The notes under the pieces were generated by a model, which was given only the letters and a program-made list of their open reading frames with translations, was not told the DNA's origin and ran no database searches. From positions 169,574 to 233,573 of the forward strand of contig NZ_JACHVA010000127.1 in the NCBI RefSeq assembly GCF_014230055.1: a stretch of 64,000 nucleotides of DNA. Reading direction: 5' to 3'. The stretch's first letter is position 1, and each line of letters starts with the position of its first letter. The position numbers were made by a program, and so were the translations under genes. The DNA is from Puniceicoccus vermicola (GTDB taxonomy: Bacteria > Verrucomicrobiota > Verrucomicrobiia > Opitutales > Puniceicoccaceae). Positions 53,977 through 63,067 of this stretch are shown here, piece by piece.

Positions 53977-55143
53977 CTACACTCGCTGTCGATTCAGACC
54001 TAAATGCGGATCGATAAAGCTGTTGCGCATGGACTCGTCATACTGACCCTCCGTAAACCAGTCTGCGGAGAGGACCCGGTCCTGGGCTGGCAGATCCGGA
54101 TTCTCGAGGCACTTTTGAATGAGACTCGTGACAATCGCTCCGACCCTTGATGGATCAAAGACATACCGGGCCACCGGAAACGGGCAAAGCAATCCTGACC
54201 CCTTGTTCCAATGAGTGACAATCTGGAGATCCCTCGGCACTTGAACTCCCATCTCCAGAATCGCCGACGAGGCACTGCAGAAGAGACGGTCATCCCCGAA
54301 AATTAAGGCGTCAGGTTGCTTCTCTGGATCCGCGAACCAAATTTCCCGGAAGAGTTGCCACCCAGAGGCCGAATGCTGTGGATCCGCATCATTCTTGATC
54401 CATTCCGGATAGACGGGAAGGCCGACAATATCCATTTCCTCGAGAAATGCCTTTTGAGTGTGGTCTTCCTTGGGTTCATATGGATCGTCGGAATTATACC
54501 AATAGATCAATCCGATGCGCTTTCTCCCGAACCGGGACAGGTAACGAACTGCCTCACGCAGACTCGGTCCATTGGTCGGATGAATGCGGTGCTTGAACGA
54601 ATTGTCGCCACTCAAACCAATCACAGGAACCCCCCGCTCTTCGAGCTGAGACATCCAACCGTTCTGGCGTCCAATCGAAATGCTCACCAGAGCCTTTACT
54701 TCATTGGCGTCGATGGCCGCTCCCAAACCACTTTGGTCGATATGCTCCTTCTGGGGCCAAAGCGGACAGTCTTCACTGTCGGAGGTGCGCGGAATCAAGT
54801 AGAGCTTGTAGGGGGTGGAATGATGATTCAGCTCATCCAATATCGACATTGTGCTCAGGTGAGCATAGGGCGTCCTCATGCATTGAAGGAGCTCCTGTGA
54901 TACCACGATCGCGATATGTTGCTGAATCTGCTGACGGGCCACGTAGGTCCCCGAGCCCACCTTCCTGTAAATCATCCCCTCACTCACCAACTCCAACATG
55001 GCAGTTCTCAGGGTAACGTTGCTGACACCGAAACGAGCGGCCAGTTCACGGTCGTTTTCCAAGCGGTCTCCCGGGCTTCGATGGTACACCAACTCTCTCA
55101 GTTGCTGCACGAGTTGGACATGCTTATTTCCTGAAGATTTCAT
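53977..55143 (-). CDS. GntR-type winged-helix / LacI-type sensor hybrid transcription regulator
   Basis: 388 residues: an N-terminal GntR winged helix (LRELVYHRSPGDRLENDREL, FGVSNVTLRTAMLEL, IYRKVGSGTYVARQ; about 8-72) joined to a periplasmic-binding-protein-like sugar sensor (about 80-375; LIFGDDRLFCSASSAILEMG, RYVFDPSRVGAIVTSLI). Hybrids of this kind are common repressors of carbohydrate genes. It sits inside the carbohydrate gene group, directly downstream of the DNRLRE gene (stop-to-start distance one base). A palindrome 1.7 kb away is a likely binding site. Confidence 0.88.
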   Translation of the reverse strand: MKSSGNKHVQLVQQLRELVYHRSPGDRLENDRELAARFGVSNVTLRTAMLELVSEGMIYRKVGSGTYVARQQIQQHIAIVVSQELLQCMRTPYAHLSTMSILDELNHHSTPYKLYLIPRTSDSEDCPLWPQKEHIDQSGLGAAIDANEVKALVSISIGRQNGWMSQLEERGVPVIGLSGDNSFKHRIHPTNGPSLREAVRYLSRFGRKRIGLIYWYNSDDPYEPKEDHTQKAFLEEMDIVGLPVYPEWIKNDADPQHSASGWQLFREIWFADPEKQPDALIFGDDRLFCSASSAILEMGVQVPRDLQIVTHWNKGSGLLCPFPVARYVFDPSRVGAIVTSLIQKCLENPDLPAQDRVLSADWFTEGQYDESMRNSFIDPHLGLNRQRV

Positions 55144-55144
55144 T

Positions 55145-55783
55145 CTAAAACTGTAGGATCAATTGAGGCGCGTAGGCCGGAAAATTCTCTGCAAATTCTG
55201 CGGTCCGGAAAATGATGCCCTTGTTGTCCGAAGGATTGTCCCCCTTCACGCTATCCGGGCTGCGCAGCCGAAACCCAATAAACCGCTGATCGGACTCGAT
55301 TCCCTGACGAACCGCATCGGTCACATCGATCGCCGGCACTCGGTTCAAAACCGAAATCTCCGTTTCCCCCTCGACAATTACTTCGCCCAGAGAAACGCCT
55401 CCATTCCAGTCCTCATCCGACACGACTCCGTCAGCGGAATCCGTCCAATAGGCAAAGAGTTCCACAGTCGCTGGAGACGGACCTTTCGAATGGGAGTAGA
55501 GCACGAGTTTCGCTGACTTCAATTCACCCATCCCCGCATCGGTGGAAGGAATCGAAAACTCAAAAATGCCCACGTACTCATTTCCCCACATGGATCCAAC
55601 CTTCGCGACCTTCCCTAACGCGTCTACTTCGTCCGGCTCTCCATCCCAGGGATCACTCTGATCCGAAAGCTCTCCGTCAGCCGGAGCGCTGGTGTTCAGT
55701 TCAAAATTCTCCGCAAAAACGGAAGAGAGTTGAAGGAATAGACCTGCAAGAAAGAAAATCAAAAGCTGCTTTTTTATTTCCAT
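55145..55783 (-). CDS. Exported DNRLRE/CBM96-like domain protein
   Basis: About 212 residues: signal peptide (FFLAGLFLQLSSVFAENF) and one beta-sandwich domain with WGNEYVGIFEFSIPSTD, LKSAKLVLYSHSKGP, VELFAYWTD, IDVTDAVRQGIES and FRTAEF...YAPQLILQF. This matches the DNRLRE/CBM96 module found in polysaccharide-degrading and cell-surface proteins, but here it stands alone. Start uncertain: ATG given, with another ATG three codons upstream. Its stop lies next to the start of the regulator gene, so they are probably one transcript. Confidence 0.75.
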   Translation of the reverse strand: MEIKKQLLIFFLAGLFLQLSSVFAENFELNTSAPADGELSDQSDPWDGEPDEVDALGKVAKVGSMWGNEYVGIFEFSIPSTDAGMGELKSAKLVLYSHSKGPSPATVELFAYWTDSADGVVSDEDWNGGVSLGEVIVEGETEISVLNRVPAIDVTDAVRQGIESDQRFIGFRLRSPDSVKGDNPSDNKGIIFRTAEFAENFPAYAPQLILQF

Positions 55784-55873
55784 TTTAAACATCCACGCAT
55801 GACCTTTCAGAGTGGGCAATTCCTAGGATGGAATCGACCAACGAGAGTTAGAAAAATAGACCGGACGGAGCGA

Positions 55874-56755
55874 CTACCCCGTCACTCTATTTGAACGAAG
55901 AAAATTGCGACGTCGAAGACAGAACACTCCCGCCAGCATCGCTAGAATCATAGCTCCGGCGGCAGGTTCAGGAACTGAAGACAGGGTAATGTTATCAAAA
56001 TTGAATCCGCTGGCACTGCGGATGCGCATTGTATTGAAACTTGTATAGATATCACCGGTGGTATCTTCGAAGCTGGAGAAGGTAGTTCCTGCGATGGAAG
56101 CGTCGATCTGGACACCCAACACTGTCTTAGTCAGCGTGAGGGAAAACGTCTTTCCATCCGCAGGACCACCAATCGTCGCCGTCTCACTAGGAGTATGAAT
56201 AATGTTTGCCGCATTGAAATACGAGCTGTCATTCACCACATCGTAATAATTCGGACTCGTGTCTGATCCCGATATGACCTGATGAAACATATAGCCGTCA
56301 CCATCTGGTGTCAGTGAGCTTCCACCAAAACTGTTCGCTGTAATCGTCGTTTCGCTATTCAGCAAGGCGATGGTAAGATTTCCGCTCGTCGCACCGTTCG
56401 GATTATAATCCAGAGTTAATGAAATCGAATCGCCGACATTCGTGAGCGAAACTTCTCCGAACTGCCTGTATGTGTAAGTATTGGTTGCCTGTGCCCCCTG
56501 ATTTCTCAAGACATCACCACTCAGAGGTGAATTATTATCCGTTCCCACTGTCCATGGGTAACCCCCTTCATTTCCATTGTAGAAGAAATAGCCGTAGTCG
56601 TTCAGGCCCGTCGATTGTTTCTCGGACGGGGCCCCCGGATCCACTCCGGTAAAGTCGTCCGAGAACACCGTTCCGGCAAGTAGAGATGAAGCAGTAAGCG
56701 TTGGCAGAACCGGAGCCACGACCAGACAACGAACCAGAGACAATTTCTTTTTCAT
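55874..56755 (-). CDS. PEP-CTERM sorted secreted protein
   Basis: 293 residues: signal peptide (about 1-27), a beta-rich domain of LamG-like type (VFSDDFTGVDPGA, SISLTLDYNPNG, TFSLTLTKTVLGV, GFNFDNITLSSV) and the C-terminal sorting signal VPEP, hydrophobic span (GAMILAMLAGVFCL) and RRRN. Exosortase would cleave and retain or release it at the surface. No exosortase gene is in the window. It is divergent from the 680-residue enzyme, sharing an intergenic region with a palindrome. Confidence 0.9.
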   Translation of the reverse strand: MKKKLSLVRCLVVAPVLPTLTASSLLAGTVFSDDFTGVDPGAPSEKQSTGLNDYGYFFYNGNEGGYPWTVGTDNNSPLSGDVLRNQGAQATNTYTYRQFGEVSLTNVGDSISLTLDYNPNGATSGNLTIALLNSETTITANSFGGSSLTPDGDGYMFHQVISGSDTSPNYYDVVNDSSYFNAANIIHTPSETATIGGPADGKTFSLTLTKTVLGVQIDASIAGTTFSSFEDTTGDIYTSFNTMRIRSASGFNFDNITLSSVPEPAAGAMILAMLAGVFCLRRRNFLRSNRVTG

Positions 56756-56836
56756 GGGTAACCTTTTTCTAGGGGGGGATCGAGTGAGAAAAAATAGTCC
56801 ACGGAGTCTAAGGGAAAACCCCGCAAGCCATTAACT

Positions 56837-56874
56837 AAGTCAATTACAATTGACTTTTAAACTGGAAGTCAATT
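56837..56874. promoter_or_regulatory. Operator candidate: 20-base palindrome plus third half-site
   Basis: AAGTCAATT, two bases AC, then AATTGACTT make a perfect 9+2+9 palindrome; AAGTCAATT occurs a third time 29 bases after the first. The group lies in the divergent region between the PEP-CTERM gene and the 680-residue enzyme gene, about 80 bases from the former start and 100 from the latter. A short symmetric site of this kind fits a GntR-type dimer; the hybrid regulator nearby is the obvious candidate. Confidence 0.7.
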
Positions 56875-56974
56875 ATGAAATCGAAACAATTTCTTTACTC
56901 CCCGGAGACCGCGCAAGATCCCCCACTGCGCTCAAAGCAGCTGAAAAGGATCCGGTCTCCCAGTCCCAACAACG

Positions 56975-59017
56975 ATGAATCCTCCTGATCTACTCTCCCC
57001 CGCCCCTTACGAAACCCGTGCAGAACGCTATGACGCGACCCATAGACTCATCAGCGAGACGTGTCGGAAGTGGTTCGATTCAGAAGGGAACTGGATTCAT
57101 CCCGTCGGAGTCTCCGCGGAGGGAGCGTGGATCCATCCTCCCCAGCCAATCCCCAAGACTTACACCCGGTTCGTATTCTGGATGACGATGGGCCTCCTCT
57201 GCGGATCGGAGGAGGACGTTAGACTGGGCAATGCGATTCTCGAAAAGACCCGATTTCATTCCCACAACATCCCCGATCAGCCCGGGGTCGACCCGGAGAA
57301 GATCCCTCCCTTCGACATATTTGTGACCAACCACTCGATGCAAATGCTGGCGGTGCACGGGAAGAAGCTCGACGAATCGGTGAAGCAACAAATCGAATTC
57401 TGGGCCACCGCCGGGCTCCGCGACTACATGGGAAACCGCTCGGCCGACCTTCAGTTTCACGGTTTCAACGACAACATGCCCGCCAAGGCGACACTCGGAC
57501 TGATCTTGGGAGGAGAATACTTCGAGGACTCCGACGCATTTGAGCACGGACTCTGGAATCTGCACCAACTGGCCCGCATGTTGTCCAGACGCGGCCTGAT
57601 CAGCGAATACAACAGCCCGACCTACACTCCATTCACCCTGGTCAACCTGACGGTAATTTCCCAATACGCAAAATCGGAAGAGGCCCGCACATTGGCGTCC
57701 CAGTGCTGCGAGCGAATCTGGGCGGAGATCCTCGCGGCCTTCCATCGTCCCACCGGCCTCATGGGCGGCCCCTACTCCCGCGCTTACCACTTTGATTCAA
57801 CGGCACACCTCTCCACTCAGAGTTTCCTCCTCTGGCTGGCTCTCGACGAGATGGTCCTGCCCAACCCCATCGAGGAATTTCAGAAGGATCCGATTGAGCT
57901 ACTCCACGCCCATGGGTTCGCCCCTGAATCCCTCGGGCGCCTCGCCTGGGTATCGTCCTGCCAGCTCACTCCTCCCAAAGAACTATTGAGGTGGTCCCGT
58001 GATCGCCAATATCCATTCCAGTTTCACGCGACCGCCGAGCGAGGCGGCGATGGCGAGAAATATTGTAGCGAAGTCAACATCACCCAATACCAGGAGAAAG
58101 ACTTTTCTCTTGGCACCGCCGAGGGAGAGTGCTGGTCACAGCTGCAGTCCGAGGTCTTCTATTTCACCTATCGCAAGAAACAACCGGCCACCCGTCGGGA
58201 GGATGTCCGCGTGGCCTACACTCGTTATCTTATCGATGACGAGGACCCCAAGGATCCCGGAGAAAGCCTGAAAACCCACGGGATCGTTCATACCTTACAG
58301 GACAAACGCGAAGCCCTGGTCCTCGCTCGGCCGACCCTCAACCTCTCCGCCACCCCGCTCCGCAGACTCCGTTTCTGCCTCATCATTCCCGAACATTTCG
58401 GCACGATTGACCGGATCATCGAAACCGAGACCCATCTCTTTCTAGAAGACGGCCCGATTCGCTACGCAGTGCGCCCGCTGAATCCCTCGGACTGGGAAGG
58501 AACTGCGAGAATCAAAATGAATCGCATCGAAAACTACCTCCTCCTTTCCCTCGAGAATTATAACGGTCTTCCCCGGCAGTTCACGGAGGAGGAACTCAAG
58601 CAGACCCTCAATGGATTCGTCTTCAGTGTCGGCCGCTGCGACGAAGAGACATTCGAAAGCTTTCACGAAAGAGTCACCGACTCCCACTGCCTCGACAGTT
58701 GGTACTTCGATTCCCGCACCGTTCGCTACCACAGTACCGAAACCGAACTGGAGATCTGCTACTCTCCGGGAGGCAATCACGTTCGATACGCCAGCATCAA
58801 AGGTCGCATCCGTCCGAATCCCGTTTGGAAGGCCGACGGACTCCCCGTCCAGGATCTTCCATTCCTCGGAACTCCCCCGCCGCAACAACCGCTACGCTTC
58901 CCCTACCGACACCTCAAGGTCCCCTTCGCACCGGAAGCACCCTGGACCATTCATTCCGATCTCAGCTCCCAAAAAAGCATCTCTTCGGGATCGGGATGGA
59001 GAAAGCACCACCCCTAG
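56975..59017 (+). CDS. Putative polysaccharide-active enzyme with alpha/alpha-toroid and beta-sandwich halves, unknown specificity
   Basis: 680 residues without a clear signal peptide. The first ~350 are helical and resemble the (alpha/alpha) toroid of heparinase-II/III-like lyases and related hydrolases (FDIFVTNHSMQMLAVHGKK, LQFHGFNDNMPAKATLGLI, EYNSPTYTPFTLVNLTVIS, GPYSRAYHFDSTAHL with conserved Tyr/His). The rest is strand-rich (RETETHLFLEDG-like ETETHLFLEDGPIRYAVRP, VFSVGRCDEETFES). I cannot place it in a named family. Intracellular location suggests processing of imported oligosaccharides. It begins next to a candidate operator. Confidence 0.6.
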   Translation: MNPPDLLSPAPYETRAERYDATHRLISETCRKWFDSEGNWIHPVGVSAEGAWIHPPQPIPKTYTRFVFWMTMGLLCGSEEDVRLGNAILEKTRFHSHNIPDQPGVDPEKIPPFDIFVTNHSMQMLAVHGKKLDESVKQQIEFWATAGLRDYMGNRSADLQFHGFNDNMPAKATLGLILGGEYFEDSDAFEHGLWNLHQLARMLSRRGLISEYNSPTYTPFTLVNLTVISQYAKSEEARTLASQCCERIWAEILAAFHRPTGLMGGPYSRAYHFDSTAHLSTQSFLLWLALDEMVLPNPIEEFQKDPIELLHAHGFAPESLGRLAWVSSCQLTPPKELLRWSRDRQYPFQFHATAERGGDGEKYCSEVNITQYQEKDFSLGTAEGECWSQLQSEVFYFTYRKKQPATRREDVRVAYTRYLIDDEDPKDPGESLKTHGIVHTLQDKREALVLARPTLNLSATPLRRLRFCLIIPEHFGTIDRIIETETHLFLEDGPIRYAVRPLNPSDWEGTARIKMNRIENYLLLSLENYNGLPRQFTEEELKQTLNGFVFSVGRCDEETFESFHERVTDSHCLDSWYFDSRTVRYHSTETELEICYSPGGNHVRYASIKGRIRPNPVWKADGLPVQDLPFLGTPPPQQPLRFPYRHLKVPFAPEAPWTIHSDLSSQKSISSGSGWRKHHP

Positions 59018-59124
59018 AGAGCTCACGCAGGCCATCCGAAAAACGTGATCACGGTTTCCTGCGAGACCATACCTGCGTGAAGACGTTTCCACTTCCCTCA
59101 CGGGCACCCCACCAATCCCCCTCC

Positions 59125-59787
59125 ATGAAATTCGTATTCCCCTTCACCCCTTCCCAGATAGGGATACTCTTCCTCCTCTCCCTTATGAATCCCTCACTCG
59201 TCCATGGCACTGAATCCCATTTGGAGAAAAACGGCTGGACCGCCGAAACGTTCAAAAGCGTCGACGTGATCGACCTGAAGATCTGGCACAAGGCACCAGT
59301 TGAAGCCGAGTCTGACCCAAAGACAGCGGGAATCGTCTTTTTCTATGGAGGAGGCTCTGCCGGAGGGCACCTCGCGGCCGCATGTGCACTCCTGCCGACC
59401 CTGAACGATCCCTCCGATCCGCCAGTGAGCTGTAAACCCAACGCCCTGATCCTCTTCAACCCGGTTTACGATAACGGCCCCGGTGGATACGGCCATGATC
59501 GGATGAAAGATCGCTGGGAAGAAATTTCTCCCCTTCACCACATCGACGAAGAGGCTCCACCGAACATCGTCTTTCTCGGAACCGAGGATCAAGTCATGCC
59601 CGTCGAGACCGCATGCTATTGGAAAGCCAAGATGGAAGCCTGTGGAGTTCGCTCCGAGCTTTATCTCTACGCCAATCGGAAACACGGATTCTTCAACGGG
59701 GGAGAAGATTATACCGACACCGTGCAAAAGATGCATGCATTCCTTGCCTCCCTAGGCTATCTTCCCTTCTTAGGCGCGCCATTGTGA
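59125..59787 (+). pseudogene. Alpha/beta-hydrolase esterase with an internal deletion (BD-FAE/acetyl esterase type)
   Basis: 220-residue frame with a signal peptide (about 1-29). Strand GIVFFYGGG, which should carry the oxyanion-hole loop, runs directly into GGSAGGHLAAA, the nucleophile elbow that normally lies roughly 60-80 residues later. The later Asp (FLGTEDQVMPVE) and His (NRKHGFFNGG) of the triad are present. The missing part includes the helix and strands before the nucleophile, so folding is doubtful. The junction lies in a GGAGGAGGC string, compatible with recombination between the two glycine-coding stretches. Reading frame is kept. Confidence 0.75.
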
Positions 59788-59811
59788 CTGACGCACCCCG
59801 ACCCTGTTCCT

Positions 59812-60415
59812 ATGAAAACCTCTCCCAATTGCATCCTCCTCGTCGGAGAAGATGTCGGCCGTGCCCTGGGTTGCTACGGTGACCCCACGCGAAAACCCCG
59901 AATATGGACCGCCTCGCTGCCTCCGGCTGCCGCTTCGACAATGCTTTCAGCACCGCCCCGGTTTGCTCCCCGAGTCGTTCGACCATGGTCTCCGGACGGT
60001 ATGCCTGGAGTATCGGCACCCATCATCACCGCTCCAACCTCAAGAAACCTCCACGAATGTTCACCCATGAACTGAGAGATGCCGGTTACTACGTCAATTG
60101 GGCGAACAAACTGGATTTCAACTTCGAGCCCTCCGAAGACATTGCCGACGAAAGAAAAGAGTGCGCCGAGGATTAAGAGAAAGGGTCCCTGCCCGACCAG
60201 CCCTTTTTCCTCTATCACAACTTTACGGTCACCCACGGAAGCAAGATGTGGGGTTCTGAGGAAACCCGTTTTGGTGGTCACAACAAAGAGCGAATGGCCA
60301 CACCTTCTCCGGCCCGATCACAAGGTCGACCCTCCTTCTATTTGTCCAGCCTACCTGCCCGATCCCCGGCCGTGAGACAAGATATAGCCCGCTTCTACGA
60401 CTCTCCATTTCGCAC
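59812..60415 (+). pseudogene. Sulfatase remnant with frameshifts, stop codon and lost C terminus
   Basis: Pieces of a type I sulfatase follow each other in changing frames: [20 protein letters not shown] in one frame, then (about 59886) [17 protein letters not shown] and the formylglycine motif [16 protein letters not shown] in another, a TAA at 60174, then DQPFFLYHNFTVTHGSKMWG in the same frame, then HKVDPPSICPAYLPD and VRQDIARFYDSPF in different frames. About 200 codons remain of a usual ~480. The active-site Cys is still visible, but the gene cannot make a functional enzyme. Confidence 0.88.
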
Positions 60416-60626
60416 GGATCCAGGAAATCCCGTCTTAAAACTCGGGTTAGGGATCACTGTTACAGTAACCACTTCAACGGGCTCTTCTTTTTTTCAGAGA
60501 ATCGACTAAGTATCACCGATACTCCGAAGCGGTCTATCAATTCGCCATTCCCTCCGGACTTTTTCAACTTTATGATTTTCTAAACTTTCCAATACTCAAT
60601 GTATGAATCGAGAGCCTTGGGGCTGC

Positions 60627-60680
60627 CTTTAGCTTTTTTCTGCTAAAGATCGGGAAAAATTCTCCCGGGCGTTTTTCTCT
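60627..60680 (+). terminator. Hairpins before the GH2 fragment
   Basis: The 290 bases between the sulfatase remnant and the GH2 fragment contain no gene. CTTTAGC/GCTAAAG forms a perfect seven-base stem (loop of eight), followed at once by CGGGA/TCCCG and then GGCGTTTTTCTC. The second stem with its T run could terminate transcription on the plus strand. Confidence 0.4.
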
Positions 60681-60708
60681 TCCAATCAAGCATCACCACC
60701 GAATCCCC

Positions 60709-61632
60709 ATGCTCTATCCTCAACGAAACTTCCCCCGCGAATTTTTCGACCTCCACGGGATCTGGAACTTCCCTCACGAAAAGGAGGAGACAGTCTACAC
60801 GTCGGGCTTCACTCCAGAGAAACAAGTCGCCGTTCGCAGTAGTTACAACGAAGCCTTTGACGAAGAAGATTTTCGGAAGTGGATGAAGGGATGTTGGTAT
60901 TCCCGCGAATTGTCACATCCCCGCGTTCTTCAATCCGAACGAGTCGTTCTTCGCTTTGGTTCCGACATTTACAAGGCTCAGGTCTACCTAAATAGAAAAC
61001 TTCTGGGTGACCACGAGACCGGCTATATCCCTATTGAGTTCGACATCAAAGAGCTGATTCATTTCGGCGAAGGAAACCTTCTCTGCGTTAGAACCGATAA
61101 CGTTCTTTCCCTTGAAACAGTCCTCATGGATAATCTGAAAAAACACCCAGAAGCGGGCCACTTTGCAGGGCAGTATCCGTATACCCCGATCGACTTTTTA
61201 CCCTACGCCTGCATTCAGCACCCAGTCTCGATCTACTCCACATCAAGCGAAGCGTGGCTAGAATCCGTGACCGCTCAAACCCAATACGAGGTCCACACGG
61301 GGATCGTTCGTATTTCAGGGATCTTTCAAGGATCCGCCACACACGCTGAAATCATGATTCTCGAAACCTCGTCAACTGCTGAAGCTGAGATCAACGAAGG
61401 CCATTTCGAAGCCGAGCTGAAAATTGACGTCGTGACTCTCTGGAATGTAGGCGAGCCGAACCTCGACCGGGCTAGCATTCGCTTGAAGGATGAAAGCAAG
61501 CAGATCTACGACGAGTATGACCAACTGTTCGTGTTTCAAACCGTCCAAATTGAAGGCAACCGCATCCTTCTTGATGACAAACCTCTCTATCTGCAGGGAT
61601 TCGAGCGTCACGATGAATACCGCCACCTCTGA
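60709..61632 (+). pseudogene. Glycoside hydrolase family 2 fragment, catalytic domain lost
   Basis: 307 residues correspond to the N-terminal jelly-roll sugar-binding domain (about 8-170; ERVVLRFGSDIYKAQVYLNR, LLGDHETGYIPIEFDI) and the immunoglobulin-like domain (about 180-285) of beta-glucuronidase/beta-galactosidase-type GH2 enzymes. The (beta/alpha)8 domain should begin at LYLQGFERHDE, as in GFGRHED of beta-glucuronidases, but the frame ends six residues later. No acid/base or nucleophile glutamate region exists downstream. The cut coincides with the start of the next gene, so a deletion is likely. Confidence 0.85.
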
Positions 61633-63067
61633 ACTCTGGGGGAAATCCGGCGAAAATTGGGATCCGAAGGGACGTTTGCCAGACTTCTCTTTCGCCGGTT
61701 ACCATTCCGGCGAACAGTCCATCCCCGACCACCCTCGTGGGATCAGTGTAATCGACTTCGGCGCCGTTGGGGATGGTCAAACCGACAATACGAAAGCGTT
61801 TCAACAAGCCATTGATGAATGCGAAGGCCGAGTCATAGAGATTCCCGAAGGCCAGTATGTCATCCGCGAAATCCTTTGGATCCAAAAACCCGATATAGTC
61901 CTCCGAGGCGAAGGCCCGTCCAAAACGGTAATTTTGCCCACGACCAAACTGGAAGCGGTTCGTCCCAGCATGTCGGAAACCGCCGATGGTCTGAGTACGT
62001 CGAATTACTCATGGTCAGGAGGTTTTATTTGGATCAAAGGTGATCTTCAGAACGAGTTAATTACGAAAATCACCACGGACGCGGTTCGCGGCGACCGGAC
62101 GCTTACCGTGATCAATGCCAGCGGGTTGAGTGTAGGCCAAGTGGTGACGATTCAAATTGAAGACAGCGGCGACGCTTCGATCATCCAACACCTCTATGCC
62201 GACGACCCTGGGGAGAACGATGACAACCTCAGCTTTCACAGGCAGACGACCCTCGTTTCGCGCATTCAGTTAATCGACGGCGAGCGCATAACGCTTGAAC
62301 GCTCCCTCCCCTTTGACATCCGTCCGGAATGGAAAGCCGAGGTCCTGACATTCGCACCGAGCGTGACCGAATGTGGGATCGCAGACCTCAGCATTGAATT
62401 TCCAATCGAACCTTATACTGGACACTTCAAGGAATTGGGCATGAACGGCATAGCCATCGAGCAGGCAGCACACTGCTGGGTTCGCAATGTCGAGATTCGC
62501 AATGCCGACAGTGGAATTTTTCTGGAAAGTCACTTCTCCACGATCGACCACTTGGTTCTGACTTCCAAACGTCCGAAACTTCAAGGCGACACCGGACATC
62601 ACGGTGTTTCCTTCAGCAGCTATGCGCAGGACAACTTATTGCAGAACTTCGACTTTGAAACTCGATTCATTCACGACATCACCGTGGAGAATATGGCCTG
62701 CGGAAATGTCGCCAAACTCGGAAAAGGCCCGGACCTTTCGCTTGATCATCACCGTTGGTGCCCAAATCGAAATCTCTTTTCTCAAATTGATGTCGGCACC
62801 GGAGAATCCGTCTGGCGTTTCGGCGGTGGACCGCAGCGTGGAAAACATACCGGACGAGGCGCCACATTCTGGGGAATATCCAGCAAGCAACCGATTTCCC
62901 ACCCAGGAGTCCAGTTCGGTCCCGCGGAAGTGAATTTCGTCGGTATAAATAGCCATGTGCCCAGCATCAGGGAAACCGACGGTCTCTGGTGGGAATCCAT
63001 TCCCCTCGAAGACCTACAACCAACCGATCTCCACGAAGCTCAGTTGAAACGACGTCTCGTGGGATAG
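61613..63067 (+). CDS. Pectate-lyase-superfamily beta-helix protein (Pec_lyase_3/GH28-related), signal peptide missing
   Basis: 484 residues. Family similarity begins immediately at SELWGKSGENWDPKGRLPDF and FAGYHSGEQSIP, followed by ISVIDFGAVGDGQTDNTKAF, the usual entry into the right-handed beta-helix of Pec_lyase_3 proteins, then repeated helix turns (VIEIPEGQYVIREILWIQ, CGIADLSIEF, CWVRNVEIRNADSGIFLE). Relatives carry a signal peptide before this point; here only six codons precede it and the ATG lies inside the GH2 fragment. So it is probably a 5'-truncated gene, cytoplasmic if expressed. The remaining frame is undamaged. Confidence 0.75.
   Translation: MNTATSELWGKSGENWDPKGRLPDFSFAGYHSGEQSIPDHPRGISVIDFGAVGDGQTDNTKAFQQAIDECEGRVIEIPEGQYVIREILWIQKPDIVLRGEGPSKTVILPTTKLEAVRPSMSETADGLSTSNYSWSGGFIWIKGDLQNELITKITTDAVRGDRTLTVINASGLSVGQVVTIQIEDSGDASIIQHLYADDPGENDDNLSFHRQTTLVSRIQLIDGERITLERSLPFDIRPEWKAEVLTFAPSVTECGIADLSIEFPIEPYTGHFKELGMNGIAIEQAAHCWVRNVEIRNADSGIFLESHFSTIDHLVLTSKRPKLQGDTGHHGVSFSSYAQDNLLQNFDFETRFIHDITVENMACGNVAKLGKGPDLSLDHHRWCPNRNLFSQIDVGTGESVWRFGGGPQRGKHTGRGATFWGISSKQPISHPGVQFGPAEVNFVGINSHVPSIRETDGLWWESIPLEDLQPTDLHEAQLKRRLVG

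Noticed and set aside
60246..60509. 87-codon plus-strand frame
   Set aside because: Part of the broken sulfatase; its middle drops out of the family frame, so it is not an independent gene.
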